Of a DNA stretch of 64,000 nt, positions 52,138 to 64,000 are shown piece by piece. Position 1 is the stretch's first letter. Each line of letters begins with the position of its first letter. The notes beneath the pieces are model-generated. The model ran no database searches. It had not been told where the DNA came from and saw nothing but the letters and a program-made list of their open reading frames with translations. Source of the DNA: Tetrahymena thermophila SB210. Lineage: Eukaryota > Ciliophora > Oligohymenophorea > Hymenostomatida > Tetrahymenidae. The position numbers were made by a program, and so were the translations under genes. The DNA lies in NCBI RefSeq assembly GCF_000189635.1, contig NW_002476366.1:91217-155216 (forward strand), given 5' to 3'.

Positions 52138-52565
52138 CTTTTTAAATATTGAAGAAAAAATATATCATTAAATAGTTAATTAGAAGGAAAAAATGAAGAA
52201 AAAATACAGTATGTTTCAAAAAGTTGTTAGCTTTTTATTAAAAAATTTAATCTACCTTCCCATTTTTTTTTCTTGAGTCGAGGAGCTACAGTAGTTCTTA
52301 ATACTTTTCACAACATAATTTGGTCAAACAAATGTAAAAAATTATTAAAGTGATTAACATATAAAAGCTTCATCGATTTAAAAAGATTGAAAAAAAAGCA
52401 TTAAATATAAATTTTAAAATTAATTTAAATTCTAACATATGGAATATCAAAATTTTAATAATTATAACATAAATCAAATAGTGATGAGTTTGTTTAATAA
52501 GTTTGTTCAAGTAAAATTTTGAATTATAATTTTTGTGTTAAATATTAATACAAATTTAATTTCAA
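52138..52565. other. Head-to-head spacer between LRR array and methyltransferase gene
   Basis: The repeat sequence stops abruptly near 52205. The rest is AT-rich with one GC-richer patch (TTGAGTCGAGGAGCTACAG near 52274). I looked for a first exon of the LRR gene on the minus strand here and found none. Confidence 0.5.
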
Positions 52566-53714
52566 ATGGCACAGTCCTAGCTAGCTTGTTAACAAACATA
52601 AAGTTTATCCAAATAATTATAAAAATGTATTAGCTCTTTTCCAAAATATTTTAGATGCTTACAAAAAAAAGAAAGTACCAAATAAACAATGAAATAGTTA
52701 AATTATATTTGATGTTTTTCATTCTATTTAGAGTTCAATTTGAAAAAGAAATTTCAAATAATAAAATTTCAACAAAATATCATAGCCTGCATAATTAGAC
52801 TTTTAAAGTATTTTGATAATGTAAGTAAGTCAGTAAAGATAATAAATAATAATAATAAAAACAACTTTTTGCATAAAATGATAGCTAAAACTATCCCTGA
52901 AATAGAAGCTTATTGGAATTAATTTTCTTAAAATTATGTCAATATGTATAATGGTAGCAGTACTTTTTACTTATCACTTATAAACATGCTTTAAATTTAG
53001 AATCGTAATTGCATATTAGAAGTAGGAGCTGGATCTGGATTCTTGTTTCATCATACAATGAATTATAAAAAATCTGAAGCAAAATATGTGGCAACAGACT
53101 TATCTGAAAATATGCTTTAATATATCTTGATGAGATTGAATATAAAAGAGGCCTTTAAGGATAAATACTTCATCTCAAGTTATAATTTAACTATAGAGAA
53201 AGCCAATGGAGAAGAATTGCCTTTTCTCGATGGTACATTTGATTGTTATATTGCTAATCTATGCTTATAAATAACTAACGACCCAGCTAAAATGCTAAAG
53301 GAATCTTATAGGGTATTGCAAAAAGGAGGAGTAGCTGGCTTTAGTGTTCAAGGAGATAAAGAAAAGTCATCCTTATTTACAATTATATCTGATATTCTAA
53401 CAGAATATGGATGTTTAAATACTTAAATAAGAAGTAATTTTCACCTCAACAACAGATAGAAACTAATTTAAATGATGGAAGAAGCAGGTTTTACAAATAT
53501 TATATGTTGGGATCAATTTTCTCCTTATCATATCTAGATTGAAGATATGCTTAATTATTTAGATTCTCCAAATAACACTCTTGCTCTTTAAAAAGCAGGC
53601 CAAAATGGCGATGAAATTAAATAAAAAATATAAGAAAAGTTAAAAGATTTGATTAACAATAAAAAACTTCCACTTGGTTTAGATGCATTACTGATAATAG
53701 GTGTTAAAAACTGA
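52566..53714 (+). CDS. Class I SAM-dependent methyltransferase (methyltransferase-11-like)
   Basis: Two exons, 52566-52674 and 52732-53714, joined by a 57-bp intron, give 363 aa. The SAM-binding motif I is ILEVGAGSGFL at about residue 140; acidic motif II is VATDLSENML; a GEELPFLDGTFDCYIAN block and LKESYRVLQKGGVAGFSV match the methyltransferase-11 pattern seen in UbiE/SmtA-like enzymes. Upstream, IPEIEAYWNQFSQNYVNMY is the typical lead-in helix. The N-terminal ~90 residues are basic and Ser/Gln-rich, possibly an organelle-targeting leader. Substrate cannot be inferred. A potential GTAAGTAAG donor inside exon 2 (about 52820) was not used because the only nearby acceptor breaks the frame. Confidence 0.85.
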
Positions 53715-56211
53715 TTCTGATTGCAGAAAAGTTTAATAAATTTTATTAATTTTAAGGTTTCCTTTTAATGTAGATTTCTTATTGATTATTGGAGTTATAA
53801 ATGGAAAATAATTAAAAATATTCAATTTAAATAATTGATTTTTTTATATAAATATTTTTTTTTGTGAGATTGATATGATAAAACATTTGAATCATACTCA
53901 ATTTTAAATTATTCTATTTGCTTAACTATGAAAAATTGTTTTTAGACTTCTAAATAAATTAATAATTATTTCGTTTAAAATAATTAATTTTTTATATTTT
54001 TAGATTTTCATTTACTTGTTGATTTCTTTGAAATAAATTTTTAATAAATAATAGAATAAATTATATTTTCTGCATTTATTTTTCATAAAATCAACGGTTT
54101 ACCTCAATTTATAATTTATTATTATCATAGTTTAAAGTAAATAGATAAAAAATTAGATCATTCAAATTCTAAAGTTTATTAAGAATCTTTTTGTTATGTA
54201 GTAAATATACTTAAACTTCATTTAATATTTTATTTTTCTCATTCATCAAATCAACTAATTTCAAACAAACAAGGTATAAAAATAAGTTTTAAAGCTAATA
54301 AAAACCACGTTTAATTAAATTGGTCAGATAATTTTCAGTTTAAGGTCTTATAACAATAATTTAAGAAATTAAATAATATCTATTACATCACCAAATCTCT
54401 TAGTAAGATTCATAGATGTTTACATTTAAAAAATTACAATTGATTATTATTATTATTATTATTATTATCAAAATCATCATTTAAAATTTGAAAATATAAA
54501 TAACACTAAATATCTCATAAGCAAATATGTATATCACATTAATCTCATTTCTTGAATGTCTATTTAAAAATATTAAAAATAAGATATATAAATAAATGTT
54601 AATAGTTATTATGCTTGTAATCTATTCGATAAATATTAAATTTAAATTAAAATGTAAATTTCAGAATCAAAAAGCAAAGTTTTAACAGGATTCTAGTTTT
54701 ATTCATAGCTTGTTATCTATTTTAGAAAGGACTTCTAAAATTTATTTTAAATATATTTTTTAAGTTAAACAAATTATAATTAATTTAAAACTTAAAATAA
54801 ATTATTTTTGGCCCTATAACTCATTTTGTAATATATATATTATAGATGGGTATTTACTCCTCAGGTTTACTAAAATGTTGCTTAAATTATTCATTAATTT
54901 TCTTTTTTCAATTAATAAATAAAATTGTTTTAAAATTTTTGCAAAATTTAAGAATATCTTTAAAAATTTTTCTAACTTAAGAATTAAATTTTAATTTTTA
55001 ACAAAAATATTTTAATATAGTTTATAATTAAATTAAAAAATATCTTTTCATTTTAAATAATAAAAAATATCTTTTCATTTTAAATTATAAAAAACCATTT
55101 TATAGTAAGAAATGGGTTTTCAAAGTAAAGAAATTTTTTGTTAAAATTTTATATTATCTGAGCTTAAATAAAATAATAATGGTAATTGATTACAAATGAT
55201 TTATGAATCTTACTTTTACTTTTTTCCTTTGTTTATTGTCATTTTACATGAATTTGACATTTAATAGATAAATTTTCTTTTGAAAAATATTTAAATTGAT
55301 TACCATAAAAATAAATAAATTTTTGTAAATCTATAAAATGGCTACATATTTTGTAGCTTAAAATCTAAGTTTTGATTAATTTTTTTAAAAGTGTAAATTA
55401 AATTATTTTTTTCTTTTTAAATATTAAATTACAAATAGTCTTAAAGTAAATAAGTTAATATAACCAAATAAGCATGTATTATAATAATTTGTGAATTAAT
55501 TATAAAATATGCAGACCACGAAATAAATTAATATTTGATTAAGATTTCAAATATTGCGAATTAATCGCATGATAATTCAAATATAGATTGAAATTTTCAA
55601 AATTAAAGAATTTAAAAATATATGAAATTCATTGGTGGGTGTTGATATAAATTTAAGTATTTTACATTTTATATATTGAATTTTAGTTCTTTCTAAAATT
55701 AGTAAATTCAACTAAAATTAGAATTTTTTTTTAAATCTGGAAATAAAATTAAAGCTTTTCGTTTTAATTTATTAAATCCATTTGAGATTGTTTTATTTAA
55801 TTTGCGTTTACTTTTATCCTTTTTTTGCATTAAATTTACACTTTTTAGTAAAAAAATTTAAATATGTTTTTTAAAAAATATCAAAGACAATTATTAAGTT
55901 CAATATATCCTAATTTAATTTACATTCAAGATAAATTAAGATTGCAAATAAGAAGACAAAAATTTACTTTTACTTACTAAGTAAACTAAAAATTTAGAAT
56001 TTAATATCTTAGTTACTTTAAGTAAAGCTTTACATTTCAATTTCTCTCTCACTCTCTTAATTATAAAATAAGTGTTCATGTGAACGAACATAAGTAATAA
56101 AGGTAGAATTCAATCAATAATTATATATTCATAGAATAAGCCTTATTTGTCATCATTAATTAATTAATTAGCAATTAAAAACAAAAAATTGTAAAATAAA
56201 AATTTATAAAA
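53715..56211. other. Gene-poor AT-rich stretch (2.5 kb)
   Basis: The largest gap without a gene in the window. It contains an (ATT)n run at about 54442-54470 and a near-direct repeat AAAAAATATCTTTTCATTTTA near 55033 and 55067. No coding frame or RNA gene recognised. Confidence 0.6.
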
Positions 56212-57105
56212 ATGAACAAAAATATTTCTTCTTTCTAATCTAAAACTGCTGCTTCTAGTTAAAGAGGTTCTAAATCTTTTATCCCAGTAATCAATCCTGA
56301 TTCCAAAATTATCGTCAGAGAATTTGCTAATCGCAAAAATATCATGGAAAATTTCGAAGAGAATAAAAGATATTAAACTAATGTAGATGTATACCAAAAA
56401 CCATTTTTCTCTATAGACTCGCAAAACTCTAGCAGAATTTTATAAGGCTAAGCTAGTCAGATAAGAGCTAGGTCAGCTACTGTAAATGAAATATCGAATC
56501 TATCAGCTAATAATTCATAAATCTTTTAGAAACCTAAGAGTGCTTGTTTGTTCATACTTAAAAGATCTAGTTCAAGAAAAAGGTATTAAAGTATTTCAAG
56601 CAAATAAGAAAGACAAAGCTAAACAAAGACCAGCCTCAAGACTAGCTCCTATGAATAAGAGAACATTCTGAAAAATGTTTACCAAAAAAAGGAAAAGGGA
56701 TGGGACTATTATAAAGATTAGCTATAAAAAGACGTTGTCAGATCTGAATCTGCTCAAGCAGAGAGAGTGAGTCACTTAACAACAACTCCTCTTGTATATC
56801 ATAAAAATTATTTTGAACGTAAAAGAGAGATCGAATAAAACTTAAATTGCAAGGAATTCGGACTTAACGTTCAAAATTATTCCGTTTTAGATAAGAGAAC
56901 TAAAAGTTTTTTCCACAACTAATGCAAAGAGGAGGCCCTTTAGTATCATGATGAGGTGAAAGAGAAAGAAAAAAAGATAAATCAAGAAATAAATGACATT
57001 ATTCGTCTTTCCATATAAAATGCTAGAACTAAACTCTCATATAAATATTCAATATCCAAACACCTCGAATAAAATCGCTTGGCAAAGGCTTAGTTGATAT
57101 TTTGA
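56212..57105 (+). CDS. Conserved-looking hypothetical protein, basic, coiled-coil C-terminal half
   Basis: Single exon, 298 codons (297 aa), ciliate code, TGA at 57103-57105. Rich in Ser, Lys, Gln and Asn. The N-terminal third has polar, disordered sequence (SSSRKRYQS); the C-terminal half is charged and helical (HDEVKEKEKKINQEINDII), ending in a hydrophobic AQLIF. No signal peptide, membrane segment or known motif recognised. Compositionally it resembles cytoskeletal or basal-body-associated ciliate proteins, but that is only an impression. GC content and Gln codon use are clearly above the flanking DNA, which supports it as a real gene. Confidence 0.72.
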
Positions 57106-58290
57106 TTGGCAGTAAGTAAACAAACAAACAAACAAAAAAATAAAAAATTGGATTGAATAAGCATCAAAAACTATTTTGTTTTAATTTATATTCAAATTAG
57201 ATGCACCGCTGAGTTCTATTTCTTTAACCAAATTAATAATAATCACTAATCTAAATCAGGTGCTTTTGAAATGTACTTACTTTACTGATAATGCTTCTAT
57301 TTATAATAAATATTTATTACACTTCTAAAAAACAAAAATTGCAATTTTCTTACATAAAAATAATAAATAAAAAACTCACTTTATTTATAAATTTTAAAAT
57401 ATATCAAAATCTAATTAATACTACCTCTATCTTAAATGTGTTACAATATTACTATATTTTAACTAGTAAATATCTTTATTTATATTTTGTTAACTATTTC
57501 ATAAATTTAAAAAATCTTTCATCCAACTTACAAAAGCTTTCATAAAAAATAAATAGATAAAATATATTTTATTTTATTTTGATGAGGAATTTTTTTTTGA
57601 TTAAAATGTTCATTTTACATTTTTGTTTGACAAAAATAAACTTAGTAGTAGATTGATGAAAAAATTTTGACAAATTCAGGCTATTTTTAATAAATTCAAA
57701 TAGAATTACAAGTCTTTTATCTTACACCAAATTAATAATAATATTTTTGATATTTTTTTGTTTTATTTTTTTGAAAAATATTTGGAAATGTTGTAAAATT
57801 TCAAATTTTTTAAATTTAATAGAATATTTATGTTTTGGAAACCAAAAAAAAAAAAGAAAGATTATTAAAAGTTATTTGCTTATGGAGTAATAGAAGTGAA
57901 ATATAAAAAAAAATTTTTAAATTCTCAACAATTTCAAACATTAAATTTAGTTTTAAATATAAATATTAATGTAAAAAAAGATAGGGAAAAAAAATTACAA
58001 TTTACTCCTATTTCTTAGAACACATGAAGATATGAATATTACATACATTACGTACTTTGTTATATAATGCTGTATGGTGTTTTTTTTTACTGCATATGAT
58101 TGAGAAGTAAATGCCTATACAATAGACTAAAAAGGAAATTAACTGAGTAAATAAATCAAATTCTTTACTTACATACCACAAAATTAATTATTAAAATATC
58201 AAATTTTATTATTGTCATTCAAATCGATAAAAAAAGAAATAAAAAAGTGTAAAACAAGAATAATTGGATATTTTATATAATTAAACAAAA
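57106..58290. other. Intergenic, AT-rich
   Basis: Contains short AAAC runs (about 57117) and poly-A tracts. No supported gene; apparent ORFs near 57291 have intergenic composition. Confidence 0.6.
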
Positions 58291-59526
58291 ATGATTGTAA
58301 ATCGCAAACCACTTTCTTGTTACTTTATGCAAAGTTCCAATAACTCTGCAAACAATAATTAAATTTATCAAAACTAGCTTTAGTAAGCATAGATTCAGTA
58401 ATAGATGTTCAGCGAATCATTCAATAACTATCCTCATAATAAAATTCAAGCATGGAAAGAGCTAAATCAAAAGATTTCTTAGCAAATTAATATAATGCTA
58501 AAGAAAAAGATTACAGAATAGAAAGAGGAAGCACATGCTTAACTATTGGAAGAACGAAAATAAAGAGAGGAAATTCATGGACAAGAAGATTAAAAATTAA
58601 ATTATGTTGTTTTTTCAACTGCAAAGAGAAGATCAGTATCAACTGATGATCTAAAAATGACATAAATTATGAACAAATTTTAGTATAATTTAAACTAAGC
58701 TCCTAAAAAAAGTATCCTTAAATTGCATTCATCATACAAGCAAAATGATGACAATATAGTCAAAACTGATAGGTCTTCTATACTTTTAAGATATAATAGT
58801 GTATAAAAAAATAAAGATAACTGCAGCGTAGATGATTTTAGCTAAAGCTAAACTTAGCATTAAACTCCTGAAAATTAAAATAAATTAATTAATAATACTT
58901 AGCCCTCTTAGAATATATATTTTATGAATAGGCCTTCTTCCAGTAGTGAAAGAAAGTTCAAAAAGAAGGTTTAGTTCTCTGATACCATTCGTAAACTCAA
59001 GCTAATGTATGAAGATTAAAATGAAAATAACAGTTCAAAATCTTAAATAATTTATCCAAATAAAATAATTTCCTAAGCTAATCAGCATGATTAGTAGCAG
59101 AATATCTTTTAAAATCAAATGCAAATTAAATAGCAAGTATAACAATAAAATTACCAAAAATAAAATTAATAAAATGAATTGAGACCTTTCACAATTCAAT
59201 CTTACAGATCATCTCTCTCTACTAAATTATTTCTGAACTAATCAAGTCAAGCTTAAATTCAAAAATAGTAACACAGAGAGGAGGAAACAGTTAGTAAAAA
59301 CTAACTCAATGAAAAAATTTAAATAATGGATATTAATTTTAGAGAAAGATTGTAAAAAAAATTAAATTAAGCCTTAAAAAAGAAAGAGGAGCTTAAGCAG
59401 CTGCAGTAAGCAATGTACTAACCACTTTAAATTTAAAGTATAAATGCTAAATAAGGAAATTAAGCACCCGTACAATACATAATAAAGTTACCTTCAAAAA
59501 AAATAAATTATTTAATCTAATCTTGA
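58291..59526 (+). CDS. Q-rich hypothetical protein with coiled-coil segments
   Basis: Single exon, 412 codons (411 aa), TGA at 59524-59526. Polar throughout. A charged helical segment near residues 65-105 (LKKKITEQKEEAHAQLLEER) and another near 340-375 (RERLQKKLNQALKKKEELKQ) look like coiled coils. Between them lie Ser/Lys patches that could be phosphorylated (RPSSSSERKFKKK) and a Q/N-rich block. No enzyme, membrane or nucleic-acid-binding motif recognised. Two neighbours (56212-57105 and 60671-61372) share the same style of Ser/Arg/Gln-rich, intronless coding sequence, but I see no alignable similarity between them. Confidence 0.72.
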
Positions 59527-60670
59527 GTATAGTAATATGACCGACAGTCACAAATTAAATAGAAACATTAATTTATTACCAATAAATTGTGTTTATATTC
59601 AGATTACTTATATTTTAACTGCGTTCAACCAATAATAAACCATATATTAATTAAATCTAATAGACTAAATTAGCTTAACTTTTATCAAAAAACAAACTAA
59701 CAAAAACAAAAAATAAATATATTATAGTTACTCAAATAATCTAATAAAATTCCATATTTATAAAAAAATAACATTTTTAATCTTTCTATATTTGAAAAGA
59801 TATTCATACATAGCGCATCTAACTTACATAGTAAATAACAAATCATATTCAATAATTTAACAAATTCAAAAATTAATATTAAAAACCAATTAAAGAAATA
59901 ATTTGATGTTAGATAGAATTAAATTTATATTAAAATAAAATATATTTATTTATTTGTAACAATGCAATTACACTATTTACTAAATTATGATTTATTTCAT
60001 CTATTTATTTATTTATTTTAAATACATATTTCTAAAATAAAAAAAATACTTTTATTTTATTTAGTAATAAAAATAACAAAATAAATTTGTGATCAGCTAA
60101 TATTAGTAAATTTATGTTTACAAAAAATAATAAATGATTTAGTAATTTATTTTATGGCATTGAATATAATATTTAAATATATATATAATTTTGGTAAAAT
60201 ATTTATTAAAGATAAAGAATGAGATAATTTCTATTTATTTTTTACTTTGATTTTATTAAGTTGTTTATGTCAATAGAATTTCAAAATATAAATGAAAGAA
60301 AATTAATATGCATGTAAATCATTTATTAAAAATATGATGTAAATTCAAAATAAAAACCAGCATCATCTTAGCGAATATAAAAATTATAATTTTATTAAGA
60401 TTTAAAATTAACTGGATTTTAACCACAATCTTAAAAAAAATATTGATTGATGAAATTGTTTATAATAAAATGTAAATCAAAGTTCTTGGTTGTTTAGCAA
60501 AAGTATTTATTTTTTGCAAAATTAATTATATACATTGATTTGACTATTCAATTTAAATTAATATATATATTAAATGCTCATAGAATATATCCAATATATA
60601 TATCTTGATTAGATAAGATAAAAATTAAACAGATCTGCTAAATAATATTTAAAGCTAAATAATATTTAAT
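59527..60670. other. Intergenic, AT-rich
   Basis: Low-complexity AT DNA with TATATA runs near 60177 and 60565. No gene supported. Confidence 0.6.
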
Positions 60671-61372
60671 ATGAAATCCATTAAATATCAGTAATTCAGA
60701 GCAAGTACTCCTTCAAGCCCTAAAGGCCCTAGGACATTAAACTCTTGCCGTGAGGCTAACATTTTTTAAAACTATGATTTGCCTATCCTCAGTGATAGAT
60801 TCTTACTTAATACCAGCAAGAATTCTAAGATATCATCAAATAGCCCAAGAAAAAATAGAATCTTATCACAAGTCTAAGCTGAAGCTGCTCCAAATATAAA
60901 ATAGTAAAAAAGAGAAAGATCCCTTTCAAATTAAGCCAAGTAAATTTATTAGGAGACCTAAGGAAGGAGTTTATCAAATAGTAATTATTATGCACAAACT
61001 TCTCCTAACTCAGAAAGAAACGAAATATCTCTACCACTCAGAATGGTTTAAGATAATAAGTGCTATAATTCGAGTATAGTATATGGTTATTCTTCTTTTC
61101 ACTCTTCGCTCAAGTAAAAGAAGAAATCAGTTCAAAAATAAAATTATTTAAATGACTATTTCGAAATAAAACAAATAGAGCTACTTTAAAAACTTAAGTA
61201 GCATGAGAGTCATAAAAAATAAAAAGAAATTAACAATTCACATGAGTAAACCTAATGTAATAAGAATAAAGGTTTTTTTGAAATATCAATTTTTAATTAC
61301 TCTAATTTGAATAGAGGTGAGTTAGATAACATAATTAATCACAAATAAGTAAATTACAGATAAATAAAGTGA
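60671..61372 (+). CDS. Small Ser-rich hypothetical protein
   Basis: Single exon, 234 codons (233 aa), TGA at 61370-61372. The N-terminus carries an S/P/R cluster (FRASTPSSPKGPRT) and further SPRK and SPNSER motifs, typical of kinase-target disordered regions; the C-terminal third is charged and helical. No catalytic or membrane motif. The coding stretch is distinctly GC-richer than its flanks and ends just before an AAAT microsatellite. Function unknown. Confidence 0.7.
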
Positions 61373-61376
61373 ATTA

Positions 61377-61377
61377 A

Positions 61378-61416
<39 letters not shown>

Positions 61417-61418
61417 AT
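61377..61418 (+). repeat. (AAAT)n microsatellite
   Basis: About ten AAAT units immediately downstream of the Ser-rich gene's stop codon. Confidence 0.9.
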
Positions 61419-61558
61419 CAATAATAATATATTTAAAAATATAATAATAAAATCATAAAGATAATATAAATCTAATGAATGACAATCAAAACCTTTTAAA
61501 ATTAAAAAAATTACTAAGCACTTAATTAATAAAAATTAATTTATATTAAAATTTAAAA

Positions 61559-61806
61559 AAGAAGATATATCAATCATACAATCAATCTATAAATTTAACT
61601 ATTTATATGTGTTTATTTCTATTTATTCAAATTATTTTAATTATTACTTCAAAATAATTTAATTTACTCTAGTTTATTTTTAGAAGATATATCAACACAC
61701 AATCATTCAATCTATAAATTTAATTATTTATATGTGTTTATTTCTATTTATTCAAATTAATTTTTCATTATTATTTCATAATCATTCATTTACTCTAGTC
61801 TATTTT
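61559..61806 (+). repeat. Direct tandem duplication, period ~122 bp
   Basis: Copies begin at about 61560 and 61682 with GAAGATATATCAA and share CAATCTATAAATTTAA, TATTTATATGTGTTTATTTC and a TTTACTCTAGT end, with small indels. Noncoding, upstream of the PLD-family gene. Confidence 0.85.
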
Positions 61807-62450
61807 TTAATTCAAAAAAATTTATTAATTTTAAAAATTTTTAGATAAATTAAAATAAAATTTATCCTAAAATAAATCGAATAAAATCAGATAACTATTT
61901 TTTTTTCTCTTTATCATCAATTTTCTCACTAAAAATAAAACAAAAACAAATTCTTTTAGAGATTTATAAATGAATTTTGAAAATTTTTATATTAAAAATA
62001 TAGTTTATAGTTTTAGATGAAAATGTTAGTATATTATATAAGAGTTTATTTTAAAAAATATTTTTAAAATAAGAATATAATGATAATATATATCTATTTG
62101 TATTTATTCGGTCAGTATAAATCATTGAAATTTTGGCTGTTTATTAAAGATAGAAAATATCTAAATGCATGAATGCTTTCTCATTTAATAAGTTTGTTAA
62201 AAAAATATCTTACTTTTATTTTTAGGTAAATAGGTCGATAGAAAATATTCATGCTTAAATTTGATCCAAAAAAGATATTCTTACAAAATTTTAATCTTAA
62301 AACGTGTAAAATCAATCAAAATATGCAATTTTTTATCACTATTTTGTTTAGATAACTTATTTTAATATCAGATATATCTTCGTTTTCATCAAAAAGATAT
62401 AACAAATTTAATTAAAAAATAACAAAAAAATCACAAAAAAAAAACAATAA
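61807..62450. other. Intergenic, upstream of the PLD-family gene
   Basis: AT-rich; nothing further supported. It should contain the promoter of the most telomere-proximal gene. Confidence 0.55.
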
Positions 62451-63488
62451 ATGGATAAATTAGAAGACCAAACCTGCAGAGAAGATTTTAGAGCTTCCTA
62501 CAAGAATTTAGAAATCAATGAAGCTAACAAAAAAAACTTTGTAGCTTGTAATTCATTAAACATTTTTATAAAATAGCAGAATTCATAAAATATTTAATAT
62601 AGTAACTAAAAAGCATATTGATGAGATATCTCGTGTTGACATTTGCAACTTGATCGATGAGCTTAGAACTGGAGATTCTTAACAAGATAAGAAAGTTGAT
62701 GCGTAATATTAATTAAAAAATTGTTTTAATTAACATTAATTATATTTAATCCTATTAACTTAGAGTTAAAGATGCTCTTTTCCACCTTTTAGGAGAGGTC
62801 ACCATTAGAAAGCCATCATTCTTAGATGCTCTTTTCTTCCCTCAAGATGATGAAAGCAGAATAGTTGAGTAATTAATTATGATTATAATTTTTAAAAATG
62901 TAATTTTATTATCAACCTATTAAATAGATACTTGAATCTTGCTCATAAGACTATCGATGTCTGTGTTTTCACAATTTCTAATGATTATTTAGCTTGGGCT
63001 CTTTATGATCTTCACAAAAAAGGAGTTAAAGTTAGGTAAAATATTTTAAATTTTAGCTTATTTTTAACTTTTAAATAATATTATTTTATTCAATTATTCG
63101 TAGAATCATTACTGATGATGAATGCTCAACAAATAGAGGTTCTGATATCCAAGATTTAGCTGATGCAGGTATTCCTTGCAGATTAGATAGCGATCCAACT
63201 GCTCATATGCACAACAAGTTTGCTATCATTGATGGTCATATCTTAGTCAATGGATCATTCAACTGGACTCAATAGGCTGTTGAGAAAAACCAAGAAAACC
63301 TTTCTATAATCGACAGTGAAGAATTATGTTAGAAGTATACTAAAGAATACGAAAAGCTTTGGGCTAAGTTCGAACACGAGTAAGTTAAGAAAGTATCTGA
63401 CTCTGATCCTTATGCTACTAAAAGACGTCCTAATTTCAGAGAATACTAAAAAAGAAATAAAAATCCAAATGCTAAGAATTGGAAATGA
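62451..63488 (+). CDS. Phospholipase-D-family protein with a single HKD motif (mitochondrial cardiolipin hydrolase / Zucchini-like)
   Basis: Five exons, 62451-62547, 62603-62702, 62764-62868, 62928-63035 and 63104-63488, give 264 aa; all introns are 55-68 bp and phase-consistent. One HxK(x4)D motif, HMHNKFAIID, is followed by GHILVNGSFNWT, the hallmark of the PLD superfamily. Upstream, ALFFPQDDE and the strand pair IDVCVFTISND / GVKVRIITDDEC are those of the small PLD6/MitoPLD group, which dimerise to form the active site. Known of the family: cleavage of phosphodiester bonds in cardiolipin or single-stranded RNA. There is no clear N-terminal membrane anchor; the first ~65 residues are charged, unlike animal MitoPLD, so a cytosolic or nuclear enzyme is possible. 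It is the last gene before the telomere. Confidence 0.9.
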
Positions 63489-63963
63489 ATAAAAAATTCA
63501 CTATTTAACTTAAAAATTTAACAAAAACTTAAATTAGTATTTTTTATATCAAATTATCTAAATTTGTGTTGAAATTTTTAATATTGAAAATATCATTAAT
63601 AGTAGTATTTCTAAAAAAAAGAATTTAAATACGTGTAATCATTATTTGTTGAAATTAACTTAATTATTATTTGTTATCAAATTCTAAATTTTCATAAAAT
63701 TTATGATTAAAAATTACAATATAAATTTGAATGAAATGATAATTAAATCTTATCAAATTAAAAATTATTCATCCATCATACTAATTACTGAATATTTTGG
63801 AAAAAATATTTAATATTATAAATTAACAATATAAAAATTAGAGATTTTACAAAATTAAACATTTATATGTCAATTTTTTTTAAATTAAAATTTTTCTTAA
63901 AGAATTAAAGTCATATATTTTATCTATCTTTATGCCATGTAATAGTTAAATTGATAAAAAATA
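63489..63963. other. Telomere-adjacent noncoding DNA
   Basis: 475 bp of AT-rich DNA between the last stop codon and the telomere. No repeat family or gene seen. Confidence 0.7.
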
Positions 63964-64000
63964 GGGGTTGGGGTTGGGGTTGGGGTTGGGGTTGGGGTTG
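63964..64000 (+). repeat. Telomere, (GGGGTT)6
   Basis: Six perfect GGGGTT units plus one G run to the end of the window, the Tetrahymena-type telomere repeat in the orientation expected for a right chromosome end. Units are homogeneous, unlike the mixed GGGGTT/GGGTTT of Paramecium. Confidence 0.98.

Larger units (their letters stand above)
46900..52205 (-). repeat. Tandem array of about 15 units, period ~325-348 bp
   Basis: Anchor TTGAGAGATTAATGCAATTT recurs near 46998, 47325, 47650, 48130, 48476, 48823, 49161, 49653, 49999, 50347, 50690, 51034, 51378, 51721 and 52068. Spacing is 325-348 bp except two intervals of ~480-492 bp that hold insertions. Units also share the AAACAAATAAACTGTTTTTAC block and poly-purine AAAAAGAAAAAG tracts. 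Conservation spans the whole unit, so expansion is recent, but the 90-nt exon block is the best conserved part. Confidence 0.95.

Noticed and set aside
46900-52205. CRISPR-like or simple satellite array
   Set aside because: The organism is a eukaryote, the units are ~345 bp without short repeat/unique-spacer alternation, and each contains a splice-bounded LRR exon.
52818-52881. Second intron in the methyltransferase gene (GTAAGTAAG donor)
   Set aside because: Removing it to the nearest AG shifts the frame away from the clear SAM-binding motif; the unspliced frame is open.
57291-57545. 84-codon plus-strand ORF
   Set aside because: Composition matches intergenic DNA (Ile, Asn, Lys, Leu, Tyr only), with no conserved feature or start context.
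61377-61418. Centromere or origin signal
   Set aside because: It is a plain AAAT microsatellite; macronuclear chromosomes lack centromeres and no origin motif can be identified by eye.

Overview
This window looks like the end of a macronuclear chromosome of a Tetrahymena-like oligohymenophorean ciliate. Three things seen in the sequence support this. The last 37 bases are six head-to-tail GGGGTT telomere units. Base composition is extremely AT-rich. Every long gene reads open only if TAA and TAG are glutamine and TGA is the sole stop (ciliate nuclear code, table 6). Introns are GT..AG, AT-rich, mostly 43-150 bp, which fits Tetrahymena rather than Paramecium. Standard-code reading frames in this window are therefore almost all artefacts. 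The gene models below were read by hand with the ciliate code, and nearly every splice junction is supported by exon lengths that keep the frame.

Layout. 1-5869 (minus strand): an otubain-like gene whose catalytic Cys and His are replaced (cut by the left edge), a Q/N-rich protein with CxxC pairs, and an intact otubain-like protease. 6546-15575 (plus): a 15-exon gene for a ~2545-residue protein built of repeated Trp modules. 16782-21806 (plus): an 18-exon Na+/H+ exchanger with a long regulatory tail. 22901-25299: a Q/P/Y-rich protein with repeated Phe-Lys tags, followed by a ~299-bp tandem duplication. 26351-42033: two phospholipid scramblase genes flanking a 10.6-kb gene for a ~3307-residue cysteine-rich, beta-helix, multi-pass surface protein.

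43439-45265 (minus): an intronless protein with LRR-like N-terminal residues. 46978-52137 (minus): the most unusual structure here, about fifteen ~345-bp repeats, each carrying one 90-nt exon that encodes exactly one 30-residue leucine-rich repeat in symmetric phase. 52566-53714 (plus): a class I SAM methyltransferase. 56212-61372: three single-exon low-complexity proteins of unknown function. 62451-63488: a single-HKD phospholipase-D-family gene ending 475 bp from the telomere.

The genes do not form operons, as expected in a ciliate. Local themes are deubiquitination (two otubain paralogues), membrane physiology (exchanger, scramblases, giant surface protein, PLD) and repeat-built proteins (LRR array, Trp modules, Q/N protein). 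Intergenic stretches are AT-rich with no RNA gene that I could support.
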